Origin: JAZGEG01 sp964346665
GTDB lineage: Archaea; Aenigmatarchaeota; Aenigmatarchaeia; QMZP01; QMZT01
Direction of reading: 5' to 3'
NCBI GenBank assembly: GCA_964346665.1
Contig: CAYFVC010000069.1
Location: forward strand, 1-31,524
DNA: 31,524 bases
In this document: piece after piece, positions 22,361 through 29,002 of the stretch
How positions within the stretch are numbered: position 1 is the first letter of the stretch
Layout: each line of letters starts with the position of its first letter
The notes under the pieces: model-generated
What the model saw: only the letters and a program-made list of their open reading frames with translations
Told to the model about the DNA's origin: nothing
The model's database searches: none
Made by a program: the position numbers and the translations under genes

Positions 22361-22600
22361 ATGGAAAGGAAAAAGGTGAAGTTATATTCAATACCCACAT
22401 GTCCTTATTGCAAAATGGCAAAAGAATTCCTTAAATCAAAAGGGATTGAATTCGAGGATATAGACGTTTCAGCGAACCAGGAAGCAGCGAAGGAAATGGT
22501 TGAAAAATCAGGGCATATGGGTGTACCGCAAATCGAAATTAACGGGAAGGTCATAATCGGTTTCGATAGGGAAAAGTTGGAAAAGGAATTAGGTCTGTGA
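22361..22600 (+). CDS. Glutaredoxin-like protein (CPYC)
   Basis: 79 residues with a glutaredoxin/NrdH fold: the strand VKLYSIPTCPYCK carries the redox pair C14-P-Y-C17, then FEDIDVSANQEAAKEM, the cis-Pro loop MGVPQIEINGKVIIGFD, and a final helix. Such proteins reduce disulfides in client proteins or ribonucleotide reductase; in archaea they may be fed by a disulfide reductase, and an FTR-like gene lies two genes downstream. It leads the redox operon, with TATA GTATAAAAAC at 22321-22330 and a GGGGTGGGGG leader just before the ATG. Confidence 0.9.
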   Translation: MERKKVKLYSIPTCPYCKMAKEFLKSKGIEFEDIDVSANQEAAKEMVEKSGHMGVPQIEINGKVIIGFDREKLEKELGL

Positions 22601-22615
22601 ACAAGAGGGGTGGAA

Positions 22616-22762
22616 ATGCCTGATAAGAAATTTTGGAGATGTAATGTATGCAATGACATACATTTTGGTTTAGCAGGACCTGAGATTTGTCCTACATGTC
22701 AAGCTAAAAATGCGTATGTCGAAATAAACAAGGAAGAAGCGAAGGAAGTGATGGGATTATGA
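22616..22762 (+). CDS. Small rubredoxin-like protein
   Basis: 48 residues from ATG 22616 to TGA 22762; the stop overlaps the next start (ATGA). It starts MPDKKFWRCNVCNDIHFG and holds two CxxC pairs: C9-NV-C12 and C25-PT-C28, followed by AYVEI. This is the short rubredoxin domain seen as a terminal module of rubrerythrins, here as a free protein. It probably binds one Fe(Cys)4 centre and shuttles electrons among the redox proteins of the operon. GAGGGGTGG lies just upstream as a ribosome-binding site. Confidence 0.85.
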   Translation: MPDKKFWRCNVCNDIHFGLAGPEICPTCQAKNAYVEINKEEAKEVMGL

Positions 22763-23025
22763 ATAAGGAAGAGCTGAAAAAGATATGGGAGAGATTCTCA
22801 GAGAACAACGACTTCATATTGAATCCTGATGAAAAACATGTAGACATGGTTGCAGAAGGTGTGCTAGAAAATGAAAGGAAATATGGACTCAGGCTCTGTC
22901 CTTGCAGGCTGAGGGACGGAACGAAGGAAGGAGATTTGAAGCTCATATGCCCGTGCAATTTCAAAGCCCAAGAAAACTGGAAAACCAGGGGAGAATGCTG
23001 GTGCGGGCTGTTTGTTAAAAGATGA
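22759..23025 (+). CDS. Ferredoxin-thioredoxin reductase catalytic-chain-like protein
   Basis: 88 residues. Six cysteines are arranged as CPC (47-49), CPC (64-66) and CWC (80-82), with CWCGLFVKR at the end. This is the FTR catalytic-subunit pattern, in which four Cys hold a [4Fe-4S] cluster and two form the active disulfide. In the plant enzyme the last motif is CHC; here the central residue is Trp, and spacings are 14 and 13 rather than 16 and 8. FTR-like disulfide reductases joined to rubredoxin domains are known in methanogens, and here a free rubredoxin-like gene overlaps it upstream. It likely reduces a glutaredoxin or thioredoxin partner. Confidence 0.85.
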   Translation: MNKEELKKIWERFSENNDFILNPDEKHVDMVAEGVLENERKYGLRLCPCRLRDGTKEGDLKLICPCNFKAQENWKTRGECWCGLFVKR

Positions 23026-23051
23026 ATTTTATACTAACGGAGGTGAGAAAT

Positions 23052-23336
23052 ATGATGTCAGAAATACCGAAAAAACTGGAGAAAGTAAAAAAAGAAGATA
23101 AAGACAAGGAAATACTAAGGGTAGGGGTAATAGCAGAACTCGACGCGATTAACCTTTACGAGCAGATGGCAAGCATGACGGATAATGACGACATAAAGAA
23201 AATCCTCTTAGACATAGCGAGAGAAGAGAAAACGCATGTAGGAGAATTCCAGACCCTGCTGTTGAGAGAGGATCAAGAACAGGTAAAGGAACTGGAAGAG
23301 GGGAAGAAAGAGGTTGAAGAGGAGTTGAAAGAATAA
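23052..23336 (+). CDS. Short ferritin-like protein (two-helix type)
   Basis: 94 residues, starting at ATG 23052 after a good GGAGGTGA; the in-frame ATG at 23022, overlapping the FTR-like gene, has no such site (ATG 23055 is also possible). Two long helices carry AELDAINLYEQMAS and IAREEKTHVGEF, giving the E..Y/E and EExxH ligands of a di-iron site, so a dimer would be needed to build the four-helix site. The pattern resembles encapsulated-ferritin-like proteins. The last 25 residues are a Lys/Glu helix. No encapsulin shell gene is present in the window. Likely role: iron oxidation or peroxide handling. Confidence 0.8.
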   Translation: MMSEIPKKLEKVKKEDKDKEILRVGVIAELDAINLYEQMASMTDNDDIKKILLDIAREEKTHVGEFQTLLLREDQEQVKELEEGKKEVEEELKE

Positions 23337-23352
23337 AAACGAAGGTGATAGA

Positions 23353-23871
23353 ATGGTGAAATTGTGGAGATGTGAGATTTGTGGAGATCCTTATATAGGC
23401 GAATCCGCACCAGACAACTGTCCCTTTTGCGGGGCACACAAGAAACACATTAAGGAAGCGAAGCTAGCGGGTGTGAATTTCGATGTTGAACTTAACGAGA
23501 AGGACAAGGCAAATGCTGAACGAGCTCTTCAAGTGGAGATAAGCAATTCCGCTTTCTACTTCTGCGCCGCTGAGAAAACGGATGATGAAGAAGGGAAGTT
23601 ATTGTTCAAGGCATTGGGGAAGGTTGAGGCAGAGCACGCGAGTGTGTGGAGGAAGATTCTGAAACTGGAGAGCATCCCGAAAGGGGGTGATCAGTGCCAC
23701 GTGAACAACAGGGAAAATCTGGAGGAATCCCATGCGAGAGAAACGAGGGCGATAGAATTCTATAAAAAAGCGGCAGAAGAATCGGAAAACGCGAGGGTGA
23801 AACAGATATTAGAGGCATTTGTGGAGGTCGAGACAGACCACTTGAAACTTTCGGAGGAGAGGTTGAAATGA
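23353..23871 (+). CDS. Rubrerythrin with N-terminal rubredoxin domain (reverse type)
   Basis: 172 residues. The rubredoxin-like domain comes first (C7, C10, C23, C26; LWRCEICGDPYIG and NCPFCGA). A four-helix ferritin-like domain follows, with metal-ligand motifs EISNSAFYFCAAE, EAEHASVW, EESHARETRAIEFY and EVETDHLKL. In classical rubrerythrin the rubredoxin domain is C-terminal; this reversed order is known in some anaerobes and archaea. The enzyme reduces hydrogen peroxide at the di-iron site. The stop overlaps the superoxide reductase start (ATGA). Confidence 0.9.
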   Translation: MVKLWRCEICGDPYIGESAPDNCPFCGAHKKHIKEAKLAGVNFDVELNEKDKANAERALQVEISNSAFYFCAAEKTDDEEGKLLFKALGKVEAEHASVWRKILKLESIPKGGDQCHVNNRENLEESHARETRAIEFYKKAAEESENARVKQILEAFVEVETDHLKLSEERLK

Positions 23872-24242
23872 CGAATGTAAATGAGGTGTATAAGTGTAAC
23901 GTATGCGGTAACATAGTTGAAGTGTTGCATGCAGGTGTAGGTGAACTCGTTTGCTGTGGTCAACCCATGGAATTGCTGAAGGGAAAAACTGAAGATGAAG
24001 GAAAGGAGAAGCACGTCCCTGTTATCGAGAAAACGAACACGGGAATAAAGGTGAAGGTTGGCTCGATACCGCACCCAATGGAGGAGGATCATTACATCGA
24101 GTGGATAGAGATAATCGCGAATGGGAAGGTTTACAGGAAGTTCTTAAAACCTGGCGAAAATCCTGAATCAGAATTCGAGATAAAAGCAGAAAATATCGAA
24201 GCTAGGGAATACTGCAATGTGCATGGTCTATGGAAAGCATGA
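23868..24242 (+). CDS. Superoxide reductase (desulfoferrodoxin, 2Fe type)
   Basis: 124 residues. The N-terminal desulforedoxin centre has C10, C13, C29 and C30 (CNVCGN and CCGQPM). The catalytic centre II has EKHVP (E47, K48, H49), HPMEEDH (H69, H75) and CNVHG (C116, H119), so all four His and the Cys ligand are present together with the Lys thought to steer superoxide. It converts superoxide to hydrogen peroxide, which the preceding rubrerythrin can then remove. The start overlaps the rubrerythrin stop and the end overlaps the next gene, indicating tight co-translation. Confidence 0.95.
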   Translation: MTNVNEVYKCNVCGNIVEVLHAGVGELVCCGQPMELLKGKTEDEGKEKHVPVIEKTNTGIKVKVGSIPHPMEEDHYIEWIEIIANGKVYRKFLKPGENPESEFEIKAENIEAREYCNVHGLWKA

Positions 24243-24496
24243 TTTCGAAGGCTATAGAAAAAGCCATCGAAGAGTTCAACAAATACAGATCGCCGGAAGC
24301 GGAAGCGAGATTGATCTCGGTTGGCAAGAAATCTTTCAAAATCGAGTTCACAGGATCTTTCTGCAAAACCTGCGGATTCCATGATTACTTTGACGACTTC
24401 AGGATTACTCTAAAGGAAAAAGGACTGGAAACCAAAACTGGCAAAATTAAAGAGACCGGGGAGGGGGCGAAGGTTGAATTTGAGTTTGTATCATGA
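24239..24496 (+). CDS. Uncharacterised CxxC protein at the end of the redox operon
   Basis: 85 residues from ATG 24239, whose ATGA overlaps the superoxide reductase stop (a start at 24230 would add three residues). I do not recognise a named family. A helix (KAIEKAIEEFNKYRSPEAEARL) precedes a beta-rich domain with one CxxC in FTGSFCKTCGFHDYFDDFRI. The CxxC could bind metal or act as a redox pair, and a His follows two residues later. Position in the operon suggests a role in redox defence; this is inference from context only. Confidence 0.7.
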   Translation: MISKAIEKAIEEFNKYRSPEAEARLISVGKKSFKIEFTGSFCKTCGFHDYFDDFRITLKEKGLETKTGKIKETGEGAKVEFEFVS

Positions 24497-24530
24497 TTTT
24501 TAAACAAGCAATTCAAATTAAGAGATTAAT

Positions 24531-25379
24531 ATGACAAAAAAGAAAGCTGCTAAAAGGAAAGGGAAAGAGGACGTTATGGGAGAGAGGATGGAACACTTCG
24601 GTGAAGAGGTCGGGAAACTAGGGGAGAAGTTCGGCAAAAGGATGGAGGAAAAGGGGGAGGAATGGGAAAGCTGGTTCCACAGAACATTCGGTATTGTAGG
24701 ACCTTTGATTTCGAGTATTTTCGGCATTATAATTCTTGCTCTAGTCATTTGGGTAATATCCTTCGTTAACCTTCCGATAGGAAGTGGTTTCTTAGCGAAC
24801 GTGAATTCCTTCCTTATGGCTAACATTGGTCTGTTCTTCCTGATATTCCTGTTCTTTTCGTATACTTCATATCTTTCAAAAGCTTCCCCACAAGCGTACA
24901 GGCCAATTTCCCCGATTTTAACAGCAGCAGGCATAACAATAGGTTTCTGGATAGCCATGCAAGCGATAAACATCGCAAATCTTTCCTTAGGGATTCCCTT
25001 CTTCTCTACCATAGCGTTTTACATAGGAATAAACCTTCCATGGATATTCGGCTTCTTCATTTTCATAGGTTACATATTCCTTTTGGCGAAAATGGCTACA
25101 GAGAAATCAGAAATGGTGAAGGAAAGGGTAAAGGAGGAAGTTGTCATGGAAAAACCTGTTGAAAGGCGAAAACCAGGCGAAATCCGAAGGTTGTACAGGT
25201 CAGGAAAGGACCGAATCCTAGGGGGTGTATGCGGAGGGATCGCGGAATACCTAGGAGTGGATCCCGTTATAATACGACTACTCTGGATTGTAGGAACGCT
25301 GGCCTGGGGAGCTGGGATTATACTGTACATAATATTCTGGATAATCATCCCGAGAAACCCGAAACACAAGTGGGATTGA
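24531..25379 (+). CDS. PspC-domain membrane protein
   Basis: 282 residues. A charged N-terminal stretch (1-50) precedes four hydrophobic segments (about 54-80, 88-110, 128-150 and 160-187), a basic linker, and a C-terminal PspC domain: LYRSGKDRILGGVCGGIAEYLGV and then VIIRLLWIVGTLAWGAG with a final membrane segment. PspC domains belong to membrane-stress responses in bacteria; in archaea their role is open. A TATA-like TTTTTAAAC (about 24496-24504) lies roughly 27 bases before the ATG, so transcription is independent of the redox operon. Confidence 0.85.
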   Translation: MTKKKAAKRKGKEDVMGERMEHFGEEVGKLGEKFGKRMEEKGEEWESWFHRTFGIVGPLISSIFGIIILALVIWVISFVNLPIGSGFLANVNSFLMANIGLFFLIFLFFSYTSYLSKASPQAYRPISPILTAAGITIGFWIAMQAINIANLSLGIPFFSTIAFYIGINLPWIFGFFIFIGYIFLLAKMATEKSEMVKERVKEEVVMEKPVERRKPGEIRRLYRSGKDRILGGVCGGIAEYLGVDPVIIRLLWIVGTLAWGAGIILYIIFWIIIPRNPKHKWD

Positions 25380-25416
25380 AATTTGATTTTTAATATTTAA
25401 TTCGTTATAATCAGAC

Positions 25417-26043
25417 ATGAAAAGAATACTGGAATGCGCAGGTAGACTGAAGGGAACAAAAGTGAAGAAATTGGTGAATTCCCGCATAAGGGAGTTCAAA
25501 GACCTCGGAAAACAAAAAAGTAACGATATATTCAAGGAACTCTGCTTCTGTATCCTGACCGCGAACTTCCAAGCAGAAAGGGGCATGAAAATTCAGGAAG
25601 AAATCGGAGATGAGTTTTTAACACTTACGAAATCGGAACTGGTGAAAAGGTTAAGGGAGCTTGGTCACCGATATCCCAATAAGAGGGCGGAATATATTGT
25701 GGAGATTAGGAAACACAAAGATTCTTTAAAAGAAACAATTAAATCCTTTGAGGATGAAAACGAATTGAGAGAATGGATTGTCAAGAACGTGAAAGGAATC
25801 GGATACAAAGAGGCGAGCCACTTCTTACGAAACATAGGTTTTGAAAACCTCGCGATCGTAGATTTCCACATAATCGATGTTCTAGCGAAATACAACGTAA
25901 TAGAAAGGCCGAAAACTCTCACAAAAATAAAATATTTGGAAATAGAAGAACTGTTGAGAAAGATTGCGAGAAAACTTGATATGAATTTGGCGGAACTTGA
26001 TCTGTATTTGTGGTATGTCGAAACAGGGAAAGTATTGAAGTAG
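25417..26043 (+). CDS. ogg: 8-oxoguanine DNA glycosylase/AP lyase (Ogg2-type)
   Basis: 208 residues, the length of the archaeal Ogg2 family in the HhH-GPD superfamily. The helix-hairpin-helix VKGIGYKEASHFLRNIG holds the catalytic Lys (K131), and VDFHII contains the catalytic Asp (D149). The C-terminus LDLYLWYVETGKVLK is diagnostic for the family and helps recognise 8-oxoguanine. The enzyme removes oxidised guanine from DNA, in keeping with the nearby oxidative-defence genes, though it has its own AT-rich promoter region (25380-25400). Confidence 0.92.
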   Translation: MKRILECAGRLKGTKVKKLVNSRIREFKDLGKQKSNDIFKELCFCILTANFQAERGMKIQEEIGDEFLTLTKSELVKRLRELGHRYPNKRAEYIVEIRKHKDSLKETIKSFEDENELREWIVKNVKGIGYKEASHFLRNIGFENLAIVDFHIIDVLAKYNVIERPKTLTKIKYLEIEELLRKIARKLDMNLAELDLYLWYVETGKVLK

Positions 26044-26113
26044 ACTGGTTTTGCTACTTGATTAATTATATATTTAAATACATAATCACAAAGATAATCC
26101 TATCGGTGTTGGA

Positions 26114-26467
26114 ATGAAATTACGAAATAAATCTTCGAAACCCCTGATAGAGAAGCTCCATAAGGAAGGGATAGAGAAAAAGGCGAAGGTTTGGAAAGCG
26201 GTAGCTAAAGACCTGAATAGACCTAGGAGGAAGAGATTCGAAGTCAACCTCACAAGGATTGAAAAAAATTCGAAACCTAAGGAAACGATTGTTGTTCCGG
26301 GTGTAGATCTCGGAGGCGGAGGCATAAAAAAGCAAGTGGTTGTAGCTGCAATGAAATTCTCCGGGAAAGCGAAAGAGAAGATCGAGAAATCTGGTGGGAA
26401 ATGTTTATCAATCGAAGATCTCTATGAAAAAAACCCGAAAGGTAAGGGTGTAAGGATAATGGGATAA
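26114..26467 (+). CDS. rpl18e: Ribosomal protein eL18
   Basis: 117 residues, normal archaeal length. Conserved blocks are EKKAKVWKAVAKDLNRPRR, the TIVVPGVDLGGGGIKKQV segment and KEKIEKSGGKCLSIEDLYEKNPKGKGVRI. eL18 is a large-subunit protein. It opens the eL18-uL13-uS9 operon, an arrangement shared by many archaea. A TATA box TATATTTAAATA (about 26069-26080) and a GGTGTTGG leader lie upstream. Confidence 0.95.
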   Translation: MKLRNKSSKPLIEKLHKEGIEKKAKVWKAVAKDLNRPRRKRFEVNLTRIEKNSKPKETIVVPGVDLGGGGIKKQVVVAAMKFSGKAKEKIEKSGGKCLSIEDLYEKNPKGKGVRIMG

Positions 26468-26468
26468 T

Positions 26469-26876
26469 ATGAAAATAGTAAACGCTGAGGACTGTGTTGT
26501 AGGGAGACTAGCGTCTTTTGTGGCCAAGAGGCTATTGAAAGGGGAGGAAATCGTAATAGTGAATGCAGAAAAAGCGTTAGTTACCGGAAACCCGAAGGCT
26601 ATTGAAAAATTTTTCGGGGAGAAGATCAAGAGGGGCGATCCATACCACGGACCTTTTTATCCCAAAAAAGTAGAGAACATGTTGAGAAGGATCATAAGGG
26701 GTATGCTCCCCTTTCATAAGCCAAGGGGGAGGAACGCATACAAAAGATTGAAAGTCTACAAATCGGTTCCGGAGGAATTCAAAAATATGGAATCAGAAGT
26801 TATAAGCAAGGCAAAAAGCAAATCTGAATGCAAATTCGTTTACTTGGAGGATCTCTCTAAAAAATTCGGTGGTTAG
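26469..26876 (+). CDS. rpl13: Ribosomal protein uL13
   Basis: 135 residues. It opens KIVNAEDCVVGRLASFVAKRLLKGEEIVIVNAEKALVTG, the uL13 signature, and contains the YKRLKVYKSVP segment and a central RRIIRGMLPFHKPRGRNA block. It is a large-subunit assembly protein. It begins one base after the eL18 stop and ends exactly where uS9 begins, so the three genes are translated from one transcript. Confidence 0.95.
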   Translation: MKIVNAEDCVVGRLASFVAKRLLKGEEIVIVNAEKALVTGNPKAIEKFFGEKIKRGDPYHGPFYPKKVENMLRRIIRGMLPFHKPRGRNAYKRLKVYKSVPEEFKNMESEVISKAKSKSECKFVYLEDLSKKFGG

Positions 26877-27356
26877 ATGGTAAAGAAAAAAGAGAAAGCA
26901 AGGGTGAAGAAAATACCGAAGAAGAAAGCTACTGGGAAGGAAAGGAAGAAGGCTGTGGAAGTAATATTCACGACAGGGAAGAGGAAGAAGGCTGTGGCGA
27001 GAGCTTCCATAAAGCCCGGTTCAGGAAAAATCCTGATAAACGGAGAGCCTCTGGAGAATTTTAAGAATGAGGTTTTGAAACTAAGATTGAAGGAGCCTTT
27101 TATGCTAACGGAGAAGGACTGGAAATCGCATGATTTCATGGTCAACGTAAAGGGAGGAGGAATATTAGGGCAAGTTGACGCTGCAAGGCAAGCCATAGCT
27201 AGAGGACTTGTTAAGATGTTTGGTAGCGAATTGAAACAGAAATTCCTGGAATACGACAGGAATTTGTTAGTTTACGACCCGAGAAGGACTGAACCTCACA
27301 AGCCCCCGAGGAGTTCACAAGGCCCAAGAAGATATAAACAACGTTCAAAGAGGTAA
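26877..27356 (+). CDS. rps9: Ribosomal protein uS9
   Basis: 159 residues. The family domain starts near residue 29 (FTTGKRKKAVARASIKPGSGKILING) and includes VKGGGILGQVDAARQAIARGL and a tail of PRSSQGPRRYKQRSKR. The C-terminal Lys-Arg tail reaches the P-site tRNA in the small subunit. Residues 1-28 are a Lys-rich extension (KKKEKARVKKIPKKKATGK) not needed by the family fold. ATG 26877 follows the uL13 stop directly. Typical downstream genes (RNA polymerase subunits N and K) are absent here. Confidence 0.94.
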   Translation: MVKKKEKARVKKIPKKKATGKERKKAVEVIFTTGKRKKAVARASIKPGSGKILINGEPLENFKNEVLKLRLKEPFMLTEKDWKSHDFMVNVKGGGILGQVDAARQAIARGLVKMFGSELKQKFLEYDRNLLVYDPRRTEPHKPPRSSQGPRRYKQRSKR

Positions 27357-27388
27357 AATTTTTAAATTAAATATATAATGTGATGATT

Positions 27389-27706
27389 ATGGAGTACGCA
27401 AGGATCAAGCTCGCGGGAACTGACCACAAAAAACTGGATGAAATTTGTAGACAAATCAAGGAAATCGCAAGCAAATATGGTGTTTCGACACGCGGCCCTA
27501 TACCTTTGCCAACTAAAAAACTCAAGGTCACAACCCTTAAAACTCCCTGCGGCGACGGAACAGGTCACGGGAACGCTACATACGACAGGTGGGAGATGAG
27601 AATTCACAAAAGGATTATGGATATTGGTTCTAACGAGCGTGCGCTCCGCCAGGTTGTTCGCATCCAGCTACCAGAAGATGTGAAGATCGATATAGAGTTG
27701 AGATAA
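27389..27706 (+). CDS. rps10: Ribosomal protein uS10
   Basis: 105 residues from ATG 27389 (MEYARIKLAGTDHKKLD). In-frame upstream starts exist at 27380 and 27383, but the family starts here, and TTTTTAAAT at about 27359-27367 would give a leaderless transcript. Conserved segments are GPIPLPTKKLKVTTLKTP, RWEMRIHKRIMDI and RIQLPEDVKIDIEL. The loop usually reading GEGTATWD is GDGTGHGNATYD here, four residues longer. uS10 often follows the elongation factor 1A gene; here it stands alone and converges on eS8, one base apart. Confidence 0.93.
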   Translation: MEYARIKLAGTDHKKLDEICRQIKEIASKYGVSTRGPIPLPTKKLKVTTLKTPCGDGTGHGNATYDRWEMRIHKRIMDIGSNERALRQVVRIQLPEDVKIDIELR

Positions 27707-27707
27707 A

Positions 27708-28097
27708 CTATTTCTTCTCCTCTATGAGAACCCCGTTAACTATCCCGTCCTGACCAGGTTTTGATGTGACTTCCACTGAACCTATCTCCGTCCTAACGAT
27801 TGCCCCTTTTGTGATTATGTTCCTCCTCACGAAATGAGGGTTCGCGGGGTTCTTTTCCACCGAAAGGATCTTGACCCTTTTAAACTTTTTCGTTTTCGGG
27901 TCTGCAACATTTATCTTTTCCACGGAAAGCAGTTTCAATTTCTCGTTACCACCTCTTGACCTTTTCGCTTTCACGTTTCTTTTACCTATTCTTGTCTCAA
28001 GGAATTCGCTACCCTTATCCATTTTCCTTTTCTTTCTGATTTTTCTCAGCCTTTTTCCTGTTGATGTTCTCCTCGAACGTAAATGCCATTTCACCAT
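27708..28097 (-). CDS. rps8e: Ribosomal protein eS8
   Basis: 129 residues. It opens VKWHLRSRRTSTGKRLRKIRKKRK and includes the TRIGKRNVKAKRSRGGNEKLKLL block and the C-terminal TKGAIVRTEIGSVEVTSKPGQDGIVNGVL, all typical of archaeal eS8, a small-subunit protein. A TATA-like CTATTTAAATATAAAG on the minus strand (about 28126-28141) lies about 30 bases upstream of the start. The LSm promoter lies just beyond in the other direction. Confidence 0.95.
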   Translation of the reverse strand: MVKWHLRSRRTSTGKRLRKIRKKRKMDKGSEFLETRIGKRNVKAKRSRGGNEKLKLLSVEKINVADPKTKKFKRVKILSVEKNPANPHFVRRNIITKGAIVRTEIGSVEVTSKPGQDGIVNGVLIEEKK

Positions 28098-28224
28098 ATG
28101 AACACCGATTCTATATATTGAACAACTTTATATTTAAATAGACGGCAACGCTTTTAAATCAGCAAGTTCAAATAAGATTATCAATTTTACCCGATCTTAA
28201 ATTGGGTGAGAGGGAGGTATTAAA

Positions 28225-28452
28225 ATGCAGCAAAGACCACTGGATGTTCTTGGAAGTTCAGAGAACAAGAGGATAATAATACAGGTAAAGAACCGTGATA
28301 AAATAACAGGAACGTTAAAGGCTTTTGATTCCCACCTGAACATATGGCTTGATGACGCAGAGGTTTCGAGCGCTGATGGAGAGAATTCAGTGAAACTGGG
28401 AAGGGTATTGGTACGAGGTGACAACATAGTCTTGATTTCTCCTGAAAAATAG
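28225..28452 (+). CDS. LSm (Sm-like archaeal) RNA-binding protein
   Basis: 75 residues with the Sm1 motif (IIIQVKNRDKITGTLKAFDSHLNIWLDDAEV, about residues 17-47) and the Sm2 motif LGRVLVRGDNIVLI near the C-terminus. Archaeal LSm proteins form seven-membered rings that bind U-rich RNA. The pairing with eL37 immediately downstream is the usual archaeal arrangement. A TATA CTTTTAAAT at about 28151-28159 leaves a leader of about 45 nt with GGGAGGT before the ATG, so this gene is not leaderless. Confidence 0.93.
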   Translation: MQQRPLDVLGSSENKRIIIQVKNRDKITGTLKAFDSHLNIWLDDAEVSSADGENSVKLGRVLVRGDNIVLISPEK

Positions 28453-28492
28453 GAATTAAAGTTTTTAAATATACACCTCCAAAGTTGATACT

Positions 28493-28681
28493 ATGCCAAA
28501 AGGAACACCTAGTTTTGGTAGGAAACAGAAGAAGACGCATGTTTTGTGTAGGAGATGCGGTCGCCATTCTTTTCACGCCTCAAAAGGCGTGTGTTCTGCC
28601 TGCGGGTTCGGTGAATCGAAAAAAATAAAGAAATTCAAATGGCAGTGGAAACCGATCGAAAGAAGCGAAAGAACCAAATAA
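28493..28681 (+). CDS. rpl37e: Ribosomal protein eL37 (zinc-binding)
   Basis: 62 residues. Four cysteines C19, C22, C34 and C37 (LCRRCGR and CSACGFG) form the zinc finger of eL37, with the opening PKGTPSFGRKQKKTH and a basic tail with KKFKWQWKP. It is a large-subunit protein. Although it follows the LSm gene by only 40 bases, TTTTTAAATATA at about 28460-28471 can drive it as a separate leaderless mRNA. Confidence 0.95.
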   Translation: MPKGTPSFGRKQKKTHVLCRRCGRHSFHASKGVCSACGFGESKKIKKFKWQWKPIERSERTK

Positions 28682-28796
28682 AACCCATATAAATATAACC
28701 GCTCATTTATATGATATAATTGATTGATGTAGAACTTTGTTCTGCATCTCTCGAAATATGGGCCCGTAGCTCAATTGGTAGAGCACCAGACTCTTA

Positions 28797-28875
28797 ATGT
28801 CGAATGAAGCAGGTGGAACCTGCTTCGATTGAAACCTCAGATGTTATGAAGGCGAAAGCCTAATGAATTGGAGAT
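28797..28875 (+). other. tRNA-Lys intron 1 (anticodon loop, 37/38), 79 nt
   Basis: The central helix pairs CTCT (28791-28794) with GGAG (28870-28873, one GU). Bulges are TA|A (28795-28797) and AT|A (28874-28876), next to the anticodon stem. The intron-side helix is weak, so the BHB is relaxed. Inside are a perfect 9-bp hairpin with arms GAAGCAGGT and ACCTGCTTC (28806-28826) and an AGGC-GAAA-GCCT tetraloop hairpin (28850-28861). Confidence 0.85.
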
Positions 28876-28897
28876 ATCTGGGGGTTGCGGGTTCGAT

Positions 28898-29002
28898 GCG
28901 TAGCTTTTCCGATAGCTAGCATTTCGCTACACAACGAAACGTTTCGGGGTGTTGTGAAGCTTGCGCTTATTCAAAAGCGTCAATGGAAAAGTTATTCGAG
29001 AA
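28898..29002 (+). other. tRNA-Lys intron 2 (T-loop, 59/60), 105 nt
   Basis: The central helix pairs TTCG (28892-28895) with CGAG (28997-29000). Bulges are AT|G (28896-28898) and AA|T (29001-29003), next to the T-stem. After one C/T mismatch a long helix follows: GTAGCTTTTCC (28900-28910) pairs with GGAAAAGTTAT (28985-28995), allowing GU. The interior holds CACAAC/GTTGTG and CGCTT/AAGCG hairpins. The alternative cut one base earlier would give loop TTCGAAT. The site is the same as in tRNA-Pro. Confidence 0.85.
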
